DNA from: Derxia gummosa DSM 723
GTDB lineage: Bacteria; Pseudomonadota; Gammaproteobacteria; Burkholderiales; Burkholderiaceae_E
Direction: 5' to 3'
DNA: 60,913 bases
Assembly: GCF_000482785.1 (NCBI RefSeq)
Contig: NZ_AXWS01000002.1
Span: 1 to 60,913 of the forward strand
Below are positions 10,195 through 19,967 of the stretch, piece after piece. Each line of letters starts with the position of its first letter. Within the stretch, counting starts at the first letter, position 1. The notes beneath the pieces are model-generated. The model had not been told where the DNA came from, ran no database searches, and worked only from the letters and a program-made list of their open reading frames with translations. The position numbers and the translations under genes were made by a program.

Positions 10195-10632
10195 ATGAAA
10201 CTGAATGACATCAAGCCCGGCGAGGGCGCCAAACACGCGAAGCGTCGTGTCGGTCGCGGTATCGGCTCGGGTCTGGGCAAGACTGCAGGTCGCGGTCACA
10301 AGGGCCAGAAGTCGCGTGCCGGCGGTTTCCACAAGGTGGGCTTCGAAGGCGGCCAGATGCCGCTGCAGCGTCGCCTCCCGAAGCGAGGCTTCAAGTCGCT
10401 GACCAAGGAATTCAATGCCGAGGTCCGTCTGTCGGATCTTGAGGCGCTGGGTTCGACCGAAGGTGCGATTGATCTCCTGTCGCTGAAGGCGGCCGGCGTT
10501 GTCCCGCAACTCACCATCGCGGCCAAGGTCGTGCTGTCGGGTTCGCTGACGAAGAAGGTCGTGCTGCGCGGGATTGGCGCGACTGCGGGTGCCAAGGCGG
10601 CGATCGAAGCCGCTGGTGGTTCACTCGAGTAA
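10195..10632 (+). CDS. rplO: 50S ribosomal protein L15
   Basis: L15 is a late-assembly 50S protein with a long glycine/arginine-rich extension. The product is 145 residues (E. coli 144), starting [18 protein letters not shown]. The extension segment [22 protein letters not shown] is present. The ATG at 10195 has GGAG at 10182-10185. A GTG at 10171 overlapping the rpmD stop would add eight unsupported residues, so I did not use it. It is followed after 18 bases by secY. Confidence 0.97.
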   Translation: MKLNDIKPGEGAKHAKRRVGRGIGSGLGKTAGRGHKGQKSRAGGFHKVGFEGGQMPLQRRLPKRGFKSLTKEFNAEVRLSDLEALGSTEGAIDLLSLKAAGVVPQLTIAAKVVLSGSLTKKVVLRGIGATAGAKAAIEAAGGSLE

Positions 10633-10650
10633 TCGAGTCAGGAGAGCACG

Positions 10651-11964
10651 TTGGCAACAGCGACTGCTGCCCAGAAGGGACGATTCGGCGATCTGAAGCG
10701 CCGAATCGTTTTCTTGCTGCTGGCTTTGCTGGTGTATCGGATCGGCGCCCATATTCCGGTGCCGGGAATTGATCCGACCCAGATCGCAAAGCTTTTCGGC
10801 AAGGGCGGAATTCTGGACATGTTCAACATGTTCTCCGGCGGTGCGCTTTCCCGTTTCACCGTATTTGCATTGGGGATCATGCCGTACATCTCGGCGTCGA
10901 TCATCATGCAGCTCCTTGCTATCGTTTCGCCGCAACTCGAAGCGCTCAAGAAGGAAGGTGAGGCAGGGCGTCGCAAGATCACGCAGTACACCCGTTATGG
11001 AACGGTGTTGCTTGCGACTTTTCAGGCTTTCGGTATTGCCGTGGCGCTGGAGTCGCAGGCGGGATTGGTGATCAGTCCCGGCTTCCTGTTCAAGTTCACG
11101 ACGGTCGTATCGCTCGTGACCGGGACGATGTTCCTGATGTGGTTGGGCGAACAGATCACCGAACGTGGTCTGGGTAACGGAATCTCGATCATCATCTTCG
11201 GGGGTATTGCAGCCGGTTTGCCGAATGCGCTGGTCAGTTCGTTCGATCTGGTGCGCAATGGTTCAGTGGGTCCGTTTGCCGCCATCGTGATTCTGGCGCT
11301 GGTTGTGCTGGTAACCATGTTCGTCGTGTTCGTCGAGCGTGGGCAGCGAAAGATCGTCGTCAATTATGCGAAGCGGCAGGTCGGCAATCGCATCTACGGA
11401 GGTCAGAGCTCGCATCTCCCGCTGAAGCTGAACATGGCAGGTGTGATTCCGCCGATCTTCGCGTCGTCAATCATCCTGTTTCCGGCCACGCTGACGAATT
11501 GGTTCAGCAGCAGTGAATCGATGCGCTGGTTGCGTGATATCTCGGCCACGTTGTCGCCGGGGCAGCCGCCGTACGTGATGCTGTATGCGGCCGCGATCGT
11601 GTTCTTCTGCTTCTTCTATACGGCGCTCGTCTTCAACAGCAAGGAGACGGCGGACAACCTGAAGAAGAGTGGTGCCGTGGTGCCGGGTATCAGGCCTGGT
11701 GAGCAGACCGCGCGCTACATCGACAAGATCCTGATGCGATTGACGTTGGTCGGCGCGATCTACATCACGCTGGTTTGCCTGCTGCCAGAGTTCCTGATTC
11801 TCTGGAAGAACGTTCCGTTCTATTTCGGTGGCACGTCTCTGCTGATCATCGTTGTCGTGACGATGGATTTCATGGCGCAGGTTCAGGCGTATGTGATGTC
11901 GCACCAATACGAGAATCTGCTGAAGAAGGCCAACTTCAAGGGAGCCGGTTCGCCTTCCCGTTAA
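10651..11964 (+). CDS. secY: Preprotein translocase subunit SecY
   Basis: SecY is the channel-forming subunit of the SecYEG translocon in the inner membrane. The product is 437 residues (E. coli 443), with ten predicted membrane segments. The plug and first helix region reads [21 protein letters not shown], and a C-terminal cytoplasmic tail ends the protein. The start is TTG at 10651, supported by AGGAGAG (10640-10646). A TTG start together with noticeably less GC-biased codon use than its ribosomal neighbours may lower its yield relative to ribosomal proteins made from the same mRNA. Confidence 0.98.
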   Translation: MATATAAQKGRFGDLKRRIVFLLLALLVYRIGAHIPVPGIDPTQIAKLFGKGGILDMFNMFSGGALSRFTVFALGIMPYISASIIMQLLAIVSPQLEALKKEGEAGRRKITQYTRYGTVLLATFQAFGIAVALESQAGLVISPGFLFKFTTVVSLVTGTMFLMWLGEQITERGLGNGISIIIFGGIAAGLPNALVSSFDLVRNGSVGPFAAIVILALVVLVTMFVVFVERGQRKIVVNYAKRQVGNRIYGGQSSHLPLKLNMAGVIPPIFASSIILFPATLTNWFSSSESMRWLRDISATLSPGQPPYVMLYAAAIVFFCFFYTALVFNSKETADNLKKSGAVVPGIRPGEQTARYIDKILMRLTLVGAIYITLVCLLPEFLILWKNVPFYFGGTSLLIIVVVTMDFMAQVQAYVMSHQYENLLKKANFKGAGSPSR

Positions 11965-11983
11965 GGCAACCTCCAGGACAGGT

Positions 11984-12202
11984 ATGGCGAAAGACGATGT
12001 AATCCAGATGCAGGGCGAGGTATTGGAAAACCTTCCGAATGCCACGTTCCGCGTCAAGCTCGAAAACGGTCATGTCGTGCTCGGGCATATCTCCGGAAAA
12101 ATGCGAATGAATTACATCCGTATTCTTCCGGGGGACAAGGTCACGGTGGAATTGACGCCGTACGATCTGAGCCGGGCGCGAATCGTTTTCCGCGCCAAGT
12201 AG
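11984..12202 (+). CDS. infA: Translation initiation factor IF-1
   Basis: IF-1 is an OB-fold protein that blocks the A site during initiation. The product is 72 residues, the usual length, and begins [20 protein letters not shown]. It lies between secY and rpmJ, the standard location of spc-linked infA in betaproteobacteria. AGGACAGG precedes the ATG. Confidence 0.97.
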   Translation: MAKDDVIQMQGEVLENLPNATFRVKLENGHVVLGHISGKMRMNYIRILPGDKVTVELTPYDLSRARIVFRAK

Positions 12203-12230
12203 TCAAGAACAGGGTTTTGGGAGTCCCGAC

Positions 12231-12344
12231 ATGAAGGTAAACGCTTCGGTTAAGCGGATCTGCAGAAACTGCAAGATCATCAAGCGCAACGGCGTGGTGC
12301 GTGTCATCTGCACGGATCCGCGTCACAAGCAACGCCAGGGCTGA
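12231..12344 (+). CDS. rpmJ: 50S ribosomal protein L36
   Basis: L36 is the smallest ribosomal protein. The 37-residue product starts [19 protein letters not shown] and ends RHKQRQG. The complete zinc-binding set is present (Cys11, Cys14, Cys27, His32), so this is the zinc-dependent C+ paralogue. GGGAG lies a few bases before the ATG. It closes the spc operon and is followed after 28 bases by rpsM. Confidence 0.96.
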   Translation: MKVNASVKRICRNCKIIKRNGVVRVICTDPRHKQRQG

Positions 12345-12372
12345 GTGCCGGCGGTAACGAAGGAAAACTGAA

Positions 12373-12738
12373 ATGGCACGTATCGCTGGCGTCAACATTC
12401 CGAATCATCAGCACACCGAGATCGGTCTGACCGCTATCTACGGTATCGGCCGTTCGACCGCGCGCAAGATTTGCGACGCTGCCGGCGTGCCGATGAACAA
12501 GAAGGTCAAGGACCTGTCCGACGGTGACCTCGAAAAGCTGCGCGACGAAATCGGCAAGCTGACGGTCGAAGGCGATCTGCGTCGTGAAGTCACGATGTCG
12601 ATCAAGCGTCTGATGGACCTCGGCTGCTATCGCGGTCTGCGTCATCGCAAGGGCCTGCCTTGCCGTGGCCAACGCACCCGCACCAACGCTCGTACCCGCA
12701 AGGGCCCGCGCAAGGCGCCGCAGTCGCTGAAGAAGTGA
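12373..12738 (+). CDS. rpsM: 30S ribosomal protein S13
   Basis: S13 is a 30S head protein contacting P-site tRNA and the B1 bridges. The product is 121 residues (E. coli 118), starting [20 protein letters not shown]. The C-terminal basic tail [21 protein letters not shown] is intact. AAGGA precedes the ATG. It is the first gene of the alpha operon; the pseudoknot target of S4 known from E. coli would lie around its start but was not confirmed here. Confidence 0.97.
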   Translation: MARIAGVNIPNHQHTEIGLTAIYGIGRSTARKICDAAGVPMNKKVKDLSDGDLEKLRDEIGKLTVEGDLRREVTMSIKRLMDLGCYRGLRHRKGLPCRGQRTRTNARTRKGPRKAPQSLKK

Positions 12739-12788
12739 TCGACTGAGTCGCTCGCTCGGTTCGCACAGCATCCCGAAGGAAATTCGCA

Positions 12789-13193
12789 ATGGCGAAAGCA
12801 TCGAACGCGGCCGCGTCGCAACGCGCCCGCAAGAAGGTCCGCAAGAACGTTGCTGAAGGCATCGCTCACGTTCACGCATCGTTCAACAACACCATCATTA
12901 CGATCACCGATCGTCAGGGCAATGCGCTGTCCTGGGCGACGTCCGGTGGCCAAGGCTTCAAGGGGTCGCGCAAGTCGACACCCTTCGCAGCCCAGGTCGC
13001 GGCCGAATCGGCCGGTCGTGTAGCGCTGGAATGCGGCATCAAGAACCTCGAAGTTCGCATCAAGGGTCCTGGCCCGGGTCGCGAATCTGCGGTTCGCGCA
13101 TTGAACTCGCTTGGCATCAAGATCACTCAGATCGCCGATGTGACGCCGGTTCCGCACAACGGCTGCCGTCCGCCCAAGCGTCGTCGCATCTGA
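12789..13193 (+). CDS. rpsK: 30S ribosomal protein S11
   Basis: S11 forms part of the 30S platform near the mRNA exit. The product is 134 residues (E. coli 129). The signature segments [23 protein letters not shown] and RPPKRRRI at the C-terminus are typical. AAGGAAA precedes the ATG. Downstream lies a 130-base gap before rpsD. Confidence 0.98.
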   Translation: MAKASNAAASQRARKKVRKNVAEGIAHVHASFNNTIITITDRQGNALSWATSGGQGFKGSRKSTPFAAQVAAESAGRVALECGIKNLEVRIKGPGPGRESAVRALNSLGIKITQIADVTPVPHNGCRPPKRRRI

Positions 13194-13250
13194 TTCAGAT
13201 GCAAATCGGATCGGTTCGCGTATGATCGCGGCCCTTCCGACCAAGTCCAT

Positions 13251-13274
13251 TGCCCGCACATCCGGTGTGGGCTG
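13251..13274 (+). promoter_or_regulatory. Hairpin in the rpsK-rpsD leader
   Basis: GCCC plus CACA on the left pair with TGTG plus GGGC on the right, with one bulged G and a TCCGG loop. The leader also holds a TATGAT (13221-13226) resembling a -10 box, but no convincing -35 at proper spacing. The hairpin may be a regulatory or processing element ahead of rpsD. Evidence is structural only. Confidence 0.3.
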
Positions 13275-13323
13275 ACGCGGGGGCTGTTGCCCTGCCGCGA
13301 AGACACCACCCAGGAATTTCAAG

Positions 13324-13947
13324 ATGGCACGTTATATCGGCCCCAAGGCCAAACTTTCCCGCCGCGAAGGCACCGATCTTTTCCTGAAGTCCGCGCGTCG
13401 CTCGCTGGACTCGAAGTGCAAGCTCGACAGCAAGCCCGGTCAGCATGGTCGCACCTCGGGTTCGCGCACCTCGGACTTCGGCACGCAACTGCGTGAAAAG
13501 CAAAAGGTCAAGCGCATGTACGGTGTGCTGGAGCGTCAGTTCCGCCGCTATTTCGCCGAAGCCGATCGTCGCAAGGGCAATACCGGTGAAAACCTCATCG
13601 CCCTGCTCGAATCGCGCCTCGACAACGTCGTGTATCGCATCGGTTTCGGTTCGACCCGTGCCGAAGCGCGTCAACTGGTCAGTCACAAGGCGCTGACCCT
13701 GAACGGTCAAGTCGTGAACATCGCATCGATCCAGGTCAAGCCGGGCGACATCATCGCCGTGCGTGAAAAGGCCAAGAAGCAGGCCCGTATCCAGGAATCG
13801 CTGCAGCTGTCCGAAACCGTCGGCGTGCCGGGCTGGGTGTCGGTGGACAAGAACAAGCTCGAAGCCACGTTCAAGAATGTTCCGGATCGCTCGGAAGTCG
13901 CGCAGGACGTGAACGAGTCGCTGATCGTCGAACTGTATTCGCGCTGA
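13324..13947 (+). CDS. rpsD: 30S ribosomal protein S4
   Basis: S4 is a primary 16S-binding assembly protein, and in E. coli it represses the alpha operon. The product is 207 residues (E. coli 206). The S4 RNA-binding domain lies at [34 protein letters not shown]. No cysteine-rich zinc knuckle is seen at the N-terminus. CAGGAA precedes the ATG. It is flanked by unusually long gaps (130 and 214 bases), both containing hairpins. Confidence 0.98.
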   Translation: MARYIGPKAKLSRREGTDLFLKSARRSLDSKCKLDSKPGQHGRTSGSRTSDFGTQLREKQKVKRMYGVLERQFRRYFAEADRRKGNTGENLIALLESRLDNVVYRIGFGSTRAEARQLVSHKALTLNGQVVNIASIQVKPGDIIAVREKAKKQARIQESLQLSETVGVPGWVSVDKNKLEATFKNVPDRSEVAQDVNESLIVELYSR

Positions 13948-13959
13948 TCTGCATGAGCG

Positions 13960-13980
13960 CCGCCCGGTTCGTCCGGGCGG
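13960..13980 (+). promoter_or_regulatory. Strong hairpin after rpsD
   Basis: An 8-bp GC-only stem (13960-13967 with 13973-13980) carries the loop TTCGT, the same loop as the hairpin before rplC. No T-run follows, so transcription probably continues into rpoA. It may be an RNase-resistant processing boundary separating rpsD from rpoA. The remaining roughly 180 bases to rpoA hold no ORF. Confidence 0.4.
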
Positions 13981-14161
13981 TGTCACATCAAGTCGAGGAC
14001 CGCGCTGGGCGCGACCTCGGCTTATGTCATTTCTGGCGGGACGATTTGTTCCGTCATCGGCAGCGATGGTTGTGACCCGGCTCGCTGCCTTGTTTGTCCA
14101 GGGTCGCCCTTCAGCCTTATCGGTGTAACGAGCCGAGGGTATTCGACAGGAAATCCAGTCA

Positions 14162-15136
14162 ATGCAAAGCATTCTCAAGCCCCGTGCGATCGAGGTCGAA
14201 ACCATCGCGCCGAACGTCGCGCGCGTGACGATGGAGCCGTTCGAGCGTGGCTATGGTCATACGCTCGGCAACGCGCTGCGCCGCGTGCTGCTGTCGTCGA
14301 TGGTTGGTTTCGCGCCGACCGAAGTCTCGATCGCCGGCGTGGTGCACGAGTACTCGACGATCGACGGCATGCAGGAAGACGTTGTCGATCTGCTGCTGAA
14401 CCTCAAGGGCGTGACCTTCAAGCTCCACAACCGTGACGAAGCCATCGTCACCCTCAAGAAGGATGCGCCGGGTGTCGTGACCGCCGGTGACATCGACGTC
14501 TCGCATGACGTCGAGATCATCAATCCCGATCACGTCATTGCCCACCTGACCGCTGGCGGCAAGCTCGACATGCAGATCAAGGTCGAACGCGGCCGTGGCT
14601 ATGTGCCGGGCACGATGCGCAACTTGGGCGAGGAGTACAAGCAGATCGGTCGCATCGTTCTCGATGCGTCGTTCTCGCCGGTGCGCAAGGTTAGCTACGC
14701 GGTCGAGTCGGCCCGTGTCGAGCAGCGTACCGACCTCGACAAGCTGGTGATGCATATCGAGACCAATGGCGTCATCACGCCGGAAGAGGCGATCCGCCAG
14801 TCGGCCCGCATCCTGGTCGATCAGCTGTCGGTGTTCGCGGCGCTCGAAGGCATGGCCGACACGACCGTGCGCGCCGAAGCCGGCCGCCCGACCGTCGATC
14901 CGATCCTGCTGCGTCCGGTGGACGATCTCGAACTGACGGTGCGTTCGGCCAACTGCCTGAAGGCCGAGAACATCTTCTACATCGGTGACCTGATCCAGCG
15001 CACCGAGAACGAACTGCTCAAGACGCCGAACCTCGGCCGCAAGTCGCTGAACGAGATCAAGGAAGTGCTGGCCTCGCGCGGCCTGTCGCTCGGCATGAAG
15101 ATCGACAACTGGCCCCCGGTCGGAATCGAGAAGTGA
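14162..15136 (+). CDS. rpoA: RNA polymerase alpha subunit
   Basis: RpoA forms the dimeric platform for core RNA polymerase and contacts UP elements and activators. The product is 324 residues (E. coli 329). The N-terminal dimerisation domain includes [22 protein letters not shown]. The C-terminal DNA-binding domain includes the helix-hairpin-helix segment [40 protein letters not shown] precedes the ATG. It sits between rpsD and rplQ as usual. Confidence 0.98.
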   Translation: MQSILKPRAIEVETIAPNVARVTMEPFERGYGHTLGNALRRVLLSSMVGFAPTEVSIAGVVHEYSTIDGMQEDVVDLLLNLKGVTFKLHNRDEAIVTLKKDAPGVVTAGDIDVSHDVEIINPDHVIAHLTAGGKLDMQIKVERGRGYVPGTMRNLGEEYKQIGRIVLDASFSPVRKVSYAVESARVEQRTDLDKLVMHIETNGVITPEEAIRQSARILVDQLSVFAALEGMADTTVRAEAGRPTVDPILLRPVDDLELTVRSANCLKAENIFYIGDLIQRTENELLKTPNLGRKSLNEIKEVLASRGLSLGMKIDNWPPVGIEK

Positions 15137-15139
15137 TCG

Positions 15140-15186
15140 GTGCGGCTGTGAGGCCGCACAGCGGGACGGTCGTCATGACCGGCCTC
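15140..15186 (+). promoter_or_regulatory. Mutually exclusive hairpins after rpoA
   Basis: GTGCGGC (15140-15146) pairs perfectly with GCCGCAC (15153-15159). The overlapping GAGGCCG (15150-15156) can instead pair with CGGCCTC (15180-15186). The two folds cannot coexist. The element could be a switch or simply a compact RNA fold in the rpoA-rplQ spacer. Confidence 0.35.
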
Positions 15187-15213
15187 ACAACGGCCAGTCT
15201 GCGGACCGGTCGG

Positions 15214-15244
15214 CGCGGGACGATGGCGCAGCCGTCGTCCCGCG
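15214..15244 (+). promoter_or_regulatory. Long hairpin in the rplQ leader
   Basis: A perfect 10-bp stem (15214-15223 with 15235-15244) extends by three more pairs, one of them T-G, to a CGCAG loop. No T-run follows. A second nested stem-loop (GGCGGG 15303-15308 with CCCGCC 15341-15346, enclosing GGCTGA/TCAGCC at 15321-15335) lies closer to rplQ. The whole 260-base spacer is therefore heavily structured. Confidence 0.4.
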
Positions 15245-15396
15245 AAGCAGCAAGAGGTTTTCGCGGCCCACGATTCAGCTAGACTCGCGGGCCTTTCACT
15301 GAGGCGGGTGAACTGCACAAGGCTGAGCTTCAGCCCGGTGCCCGCCGACAACCGTGCCCGACCGCTCGCGGACCGGGACAACACAAAGGAAACGCC

Positions 15397-15801
15397 ATGC
15401 GTCACCGTAACGGCCTTCGCAAGTTCAACCGGACTTCGGCACACCGTATCGCCATGTTCCGCAACATGGCCAACTCGCTGATCCAGCACGAAGCGATCAA
15501 GACCACGCTTCCCAAGGCCAAGGATCTGCGCAAGTTCGTCGAACCCCTGATCAACCTGGGCAAGACCCCGTCGCTGGCCAACCGCCGCCTCGCCTTCGAC
15601 CGTCTGCGCGACCGTGATTCCGTCGTGAAGATCTTCAACGTGCTCGGCCCGCGCTACGCGACCCGTCCGGGTGGCTATCTGCGCATCCTCAAGATGGGTT
15701 TCCGCGTCGGCGACAACGCGCCGATGGCCTTCGTCGAACTGGTCGATCGTCCGGAAGTCGAAGAGACCGAGGAAGCTTCGACGGAAGCGACCGAGGCGTA
15801 A
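15397..15801 (+). CDS. rplQ: 50S ribosomal protein L17
   Basis: L17 lies near the tunnel exit on the solvent side of the 50S subunit. The product is 134 residues (E. coli 127). It starts [24 protein letters not shown] and has an acidic, Glu/Ala/Thr-rich C-terminal tail (about 15 residues). AAAGGAAA precedes the ATG. It is the last gene of the ribosomal super-cluster and is followed by a clear intrinsic terminator. Confidence 0.97.
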   Translation: MRHRNGLRKFNRTSAHRIAMFRNMANSLIQHEAIKTTLPKAKDLRKFVEPLINLGKTPSLANRRLAFDRLRDRDSVVKIFNVLGPRYATRPGGYLRILKMGFRVGDNAPMAFVELVDRPEVEETEEASTEATEA

Positions 15802-15828
15802 GCTTCAGGCGTCTCAGCCGACCACGAG

Positions 15829-15853
15829 AAAGCCGGGTTCGCCCGGCTTTTTT
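15829..15853 (+). terminator. Intrinsic terminator of the alpha operon
   Basis: A 9-bp stem (AAAGCCGGG 15829-15837 with CCCGGCTTT 15842-15850), a TTCG tetraloop and a run of six T's (15848-15853) start 28 bases after the rplQ stop. This is the cleanest rho-independent terminator in the window. Confidence 0.9.
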
Positions 15854-15909
15854 CTTGCCCGTCGAAAGCGGGTGACGGACGGTTGACGGACGCGAACAAT
15901 TGCAGGCGG

Positions 15910-17850
15910 ATGACGATGGATCAGGTGCTTTTGCTCGCTGCCGTGATGGTGGCGGTGATTTCCGCGGGCCGGACGGCCGTGCTGCGCGGCATGGCGATCG
16001 GCGTCGCGCTGCTGGTGCTGACCGCTGGCGCGCAAGCGGCCGACGACTTTCTCGATCCGACCGACGCATTCCGCATGGACGCGCGTCTCGTGTCCGGGGG
16101 GGGCGGGCTGGCGGTCGAGGCGCGCTTCACGGTGGCGGACGGCTACTACGTCTATCACGACCGTTTCGCCTTTTCGGCCGAGGGCGCGACGCTCGGCGAG
16201 GCTGAGGTGCCGCCGGGCAAGGTGAAATTCGACGAGAACTTCGGCAAGGAGGTCGAGACGCATCGCGGCGAGATCGTCGTGCGCGTGCCGGTCGCGCAGG
16301 CCGGCGGCGCCTTCGATTTCACGGCGAAGCTCCAGGGTTGCGCCGACAAGGGCCTGTGCTATCCGCCCGAGACCCGCGTCGCGCATCTCGATCCCGCGCG
16401 CGTGGCGAGCGAGGGCAGCGCCGAGGCGCCGGCGGACCGCATCGCCGGCGCATTGGCTTCGCGCTCGGTGGCGGCGGTGGTCCCGGTATTCCTGCTGCTT
16501 GGTCTGCTGCTGAGCTTCACGCCCTGCGTGCTGCCGATGCTGCCGATCCTCGCCTCGATCATCGTCGGTCAGACGCATCACGCTGGCGGGGAAGGCTCGC
16601 CGCGCAAGCCGAACCGGGGGCGTGGCTTCACGCTCGCGCTTGCATATTCGCTCGGCATGGCGCTGGTCTATACCGCGATCGGCGTGGCGGCCGGTCTGGC
16701 CGGCGAAGGCCTGGCCGCGACCTTGCAAAAACCCTGGGTGCTGGCGCTGTTCGCCGCGCTGCTCGCGGGCATGGCGCTGTCGATGTTCGGCTTCTATGAA
16801 TTGCAGCTGCCGGCGAACTGGCAGTCGCGGCTCGCGTCGGCATCGGGACGCCAGCATGGCGGGCGCTACCGCGGTGTATTCGTGATGGGCGCGCTCAGCG
16901 CGCTCATCGTCGGTCCCTGCGTGGCGGCGCCGCTCGCCGGCGCGCTGCTCTACATCTCGCAGACGCGCGATGTGCTGATCGGCGGGCTGGCGCTGTTCTC
17001 GCTGGCGGCGGGCATGAGCGTGCCGCTGCTGCTGCTCGGGCTGTCGGCGGGCACGCTGCTGCCACGCGCGGGCGCCTGGATGGAGGCGGTCAAGCGCTTC
17101 TTCGGCCTGCTGCTGCTGGCGACCGCGGTGTGGATGCTGGCGCCGGTGCTGCCCGACTGGGCGGCGATGCTGGCCTGGGCAACGCTGGCCTTCATCGGCG
17201 CGGCGCTGCTCGGCGTGTTCGAGACCCAGCCGGCGGGCTCGGGCGCGGCGGCACGGCTGGGCAAGGGCATCGGCTATCTGCTGTTCGCGCTCGGCGCGGT
17301 ACAGGTCGTGGGCGTGGCGAGCGGCGGGCGCGACGTGCTGCGGCCGCTCGCGGTACCTGCCTCGGCGCGCGCGGCGACGGGCGCGGTGGCGGCGCAGACC
17401 GCGACCGCCGAGCCGACGACGTCTCAAGGCGCGGAGTCGGCCGGCCACTGGCAGCCGATCGACAGCCTCGCCTCGCTCGACACGGCGCTCGGGCAAGCGC
17501 GTGGCCGGCTCGTGATGCTCGACTTCTATGCGGATTGGTGCGTGAGCTGCAAGGAGATGGAGCGCTTCACCTTCGCCGATCCGGCGATCGCCGGGCGCCT
17601 GGCCGGCATGCTGCTGCTGCGCGCCGACGTCACTGCCAACGCCGACGCGCATCGCGCGCTGCTGCGCCGCTTCGGGCTGTTCGGGCCGCCGGGCATCGTG
17701 TTCTTCGGGCCGGACGGCCGCGAGCTGGACCGCCAGCGCGTGATCGGTTTCGAGGATGCCGCCACCTTCGGCCGCTCGCTCGACCGCGCCGAGGCCGCCG
17801 CGCGAATGTCGCGCGTGGCGAGCGTGCCGGGCAGTGGCGCGCTGAACTGA
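15910..17850 (+). CDS. dsbD: Thiol:disulfide interchange protein DsbD
   Basis: DsbD carries electrons from cytoplasmic thioredoxin across the inner membrane to periplasmic DsbC, DsbG and the haem-ligation thiol pathway. The three-domain layout is complete. A signal/anchor segment precedes a periplasmic N-terminal domain with the Cys144/Cys150 pair. A membrane core of about eight helices carries Cys206 (TPCVLPMLP) and Cys337 (GPCVAAP). The C-terminal thioredoxin-like domain has WCVSC at 543-547. I used the ATG at 15910 (646 residues); a TTG at 15883 would add nine residues, and a later Met (MAIGVALL) would give a tidier signal peptide. It would supply reductant to the ResB/CcsB system encoded further on. 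Confidence 0.95.
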   Translation: MTMDQVLLLAAVMVAVISAGRTAVLRGMAIGVALLVLTAGAQAADDFLDPTDAFRMDARLVSGGGGLAVEARFTVADGYYVYHDRFAFSAEGATLGEAEVPPGKVKFDENFGKEVETHRGEIVVRVPVAQAGGAFDFTAKLQGCADKGLCYPPETRVAHLDPARVASEGSAEAPADRIAGALASRSVAAVVPVFLLLGLLLSFTPCVLPMLPILASIIVGQTHHAGGEGSPRKPNRGRGFTLALAYSLGMALVYTAIGVAAGLAGEGLAATLQKPWVLALFAALLAGMALSMFGFYELQLPANWQSRLASASGRQHGGRYRGVFVMGALSALIVGPCVAAPLAGALLYISQTRDVLIGGLALFSLAAGMSVPLLLLGLSAGTLLPRAGAWMEAVKRFFGLLLLATAVWMLAPVLPDWAAMLAWATLAFIGAALLGVFETQPAGSGAAARLGKGIGYLLFALGAVQVVGVASGGRDVLRPLAVPASARAATGAVAAQTATAEPTTSQGAESAGHWQPIDSLASLDTALGQARGRLVMLDFYADWCVSCKEMERFTFADPAIAGRLAGMLLLRADVTANADAHRALLRRFGLFGPPGIVFFGPDGRELDRQRVIGFEDAATFGRSLDRAEAAARMSRVASVPGSGALN

Positions 17851-17935
17851 ACAAGGCAAGGGCGCGGCGCTCTTCCGCGGGCCCGCCCGCCCGCAGGCCG
17901 CCCCGCTCGTGAAGCGGCGCCGTCCGCCGACCTTC

Positions 17936-19786
17936 TCACTCCCGCTCGCGCAGGCTGCGCCTGAGCACCTTGCCGACCTGGCTCTTGGGCAGCACGTCGC
18001 GGAACTCGATGATCTTCGGCCGCTTGTAGCCCGCGAGCCGGTCGCGGCAGAACGCCGTCAGGGTGGCAGTGTCGAGCGCGGCGTTGCGGCGCACCACCAC
18101 CAGCTTCACCGCCTCGCCCGAATGCTCGTCGGGCACGCCGATCACCGCGCACTCGGCCACGCCCGGATGCGCCGCGACCAGCGCCTCGATCTCGTTGGGG
18201 TACACGTTGAAGCCCGACACCAGCACCATGTCCTTCTTGCGGTCGACGATGACGGTGCGGCCCTCGCCATCCATCACGCCGATGTCGCCGGTACGCAGCC
18301 AGCCGTCGGGCGTGAAGGCCTGGGCGGTTTCAGCGGGGCGATTCCAGTAGCCCGCCATCACCTGCGGCCCGCGCACGCAGATCTCGCCCGGCACGCCGTG
18401 CGCCAGCTCGGTCAGGCCGTCGTCGTCGCGAATCGAGATCGCCGTGGACGGCAGCGGCAGACCGATGCTGCCGGTGAAGCCCTCGGTCGTGACCGGATTG
18501 CAAGCCACGATCGGCGAGGTTTCCGACAACCCGTAGCCCTCGACGATGTTGCTGCCGGTCACGCGCCGCCAGTCGGCCGCGACGCTGGGCTGCACCGCCA
18601 TGCCACCGCCGATTGACAGCCGCAGCGCCGAGAAATCCACCTCTCCGATACGCGGATGCCGCGTCAGCTCGCGGAACAGCGTGTTCACCGCCGGAAAGAC
18701 GTGGATGCGATGCCTCTTCAGCAACGCGACAAGCCCGTCGATGCGACGCGGATCGGGCACCAGCACCGCGTGGCCGCCCAGCTCCATGAATAGCAGCGCC
18801 CCGACCGTGAACGCGAACACGTGATAAAGCGGCAGTGCGATCAGCACCGTGAGCGGCTCGGCATTCGCACCGGCGTCGACAGATGTTGCCGAGGCGACGT
18901 TCGCGTTCCGATCGGCGCCCGCGCCCGTATTCCTGTCCGCGCCGTGATCCGCGCCCACCGCCTTCTGCCCGTCCTCCGTCCACGCAGGCGCCAGCCAGGC
19001 GCGCGACTGCGCGAGGTTGGCCAGCAGGTTGCGATGGCTGAGCATCGCGCCCTTGGCCGTGCCGGTCGTGCCGCCGGTGTACTGGAGCACCGCCACATCG
19101 TCGGGCGCGGGATCGGGCGCGCGGCTCTGCAGCCGGCGTCCCTCGGCCAGCGCGCGCGGCAGCCTGACCGCGCCGGGCAGCGTCATTGCCGGCACTTCCT
19201 TGCGTACATGGCGCAGCACGAAGTCGGTCGCCGCGCCACGCAGCGGGCCGAGCAAATCGCCGGCGCTCGCGACCACGATCACGCGGATGCGTGTCGCCGG
19301 CAGCGCTTCGGCGAGCGAGGGCGTCACCTTGTCGAGCACGACGATCGCCTCTGCACCGCTGTCGGCGAGCTGGTGTGCCAGCTCGCGCGCGGTGTAGAGC
19401 GGGTTCACGTTCACCAGCACGGAGCCGGCGCGGATCACGCCTGCCGCCGCCACGGGCCAGCTCATGAGATTGGGCAGCATCACCGCGACACGGCCGCCCG
19501 GCGCCATGCCGCGTGCCTGAAGCCAGGCCGCGAAGGCCCGCGACAGCGCATCGAGCCGCGCATAGCTCATGCGCGCCCCGAGGCAGGTGAAGGCGGTGCG
19601 TCGCGCATGACGCGCGAAGGCGCTGTCGAGCAGCCGGGCCAGCGTGGCTGCGGGAAGAGCCTCAATGTCTGCCGGCACGCCCGGCGGGTAATGTGCCAGC
19701 CAGGGACGCGGCCCGGCCATCGAGGCGAACAGGTCGTCGGGCACCGGCTTATCCGGTGATGCGAGCGGAGCGGGGGTGGTCATCAT
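17936..19786 (-). CDS. fadD: Long-chain fatty-acid-CoA ligase (FadD type)
   Basis: This enzyme activates fatty acids with ATP and CoA for beta-oxidation, at the inner face of the membrane. The product is 616 residues (E. coli FadD 561). The AMP-binding P-loop YTGGTTGTAKG is at residues 236-246; EGYGLSET, GWLRTGDIGVMD and the C-terminal SGFNVYPNEIE and PKSQVGKVLRR segments match FadD closely. The extra length is mostly a low-complexity insert at about residues 268-310, rich in Gly, Ala, Asp and Asn with a repeated GADRN unit. It lies between LSHRNLLANL and the ALPLYH motif. Start codons at 19786 and 19783 are equally possible. The gene converges on dsbD. Confidence 0.92.
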   Translation of the reverse strand: MMTTPAPLASPDKPVPDDLFASMAGPRPWLAHYPPGVPADIEALPAATLARLLDSAFARHARRTAFTCLGARMSYARLDALSRAFAAWLQARGMAPGGRVAVMLPNLMSWPVAAAGVIRAGSVLVNVNPLYTARELAHQLADSGAEAIVVLDKVTPSLAEALPATRIRVIVVASAGDLLGPLRGAATDFVLRHVRKEVPAMTLPGAVRLPRALAEGRRLQSRAPDPAPDDVAVLQYTGGTTGTAKGAMLSHRNLLANLAQSRAWLAPAWTEDGQKAVGADHGADRNTGAGADRNANVASATSVDAGANAEPLTVLIALPLYHVFAFTVGALLFMELGGHAVLVPDPRRIDGLVALLKRHRIHVFPAVNTLFRELTRHPRIGEVDFSALRLSIGGGMAVQPSVAADWRRVTGSNIVEGYGLSETSPIVACNPVTTEGFTGSIGLPLPSTAISIRDDDGLTELAHGVPGEICVRGPQVMAGYWNRPAETAQAFTPDGWLRTGDIGVMDGEGRTVIVDRKKDMVLVSGFNVYPNEIEALVAAHPGVAECAVIGVPDEHSGEAVKLVVVRRNAALDTATLTAFCRDRLAGYKRPKIIEFRDVLPKSQVGKVLRRSLRERE

Positions 19787-19967
19787 GGCGAGGCATTGTT
19801 CGCGCCACCTCGGGCTGCCGCGATGTGCCGTCGGGACGCAACCGGGTGTGTCGCGGACGGACCGGGGTTATCCCGGCGCTGTCCGCGTCGGACCCGGTGG
19901 CGTCCCCGGTGCACCTAGGCGCGTTTCGCCGCGCCCGCCGACCATCGGCGCCACCACATAACGAGCA

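Noticed and set aside
13198-13226. Promoter before rpsD (TATGAT at 13221)
   Set aside because: The -10 is reasonable, but no -35 with three or more matches lies at 16-18 bases, so I did not list it as a promoter.
15814-17859. A 681-codon minus-strand frame over dsbD
   Set aside because: It is antisense to dsbD, is Arg/His/Gln-rich low complexity, and runs through the rplQ terminator.
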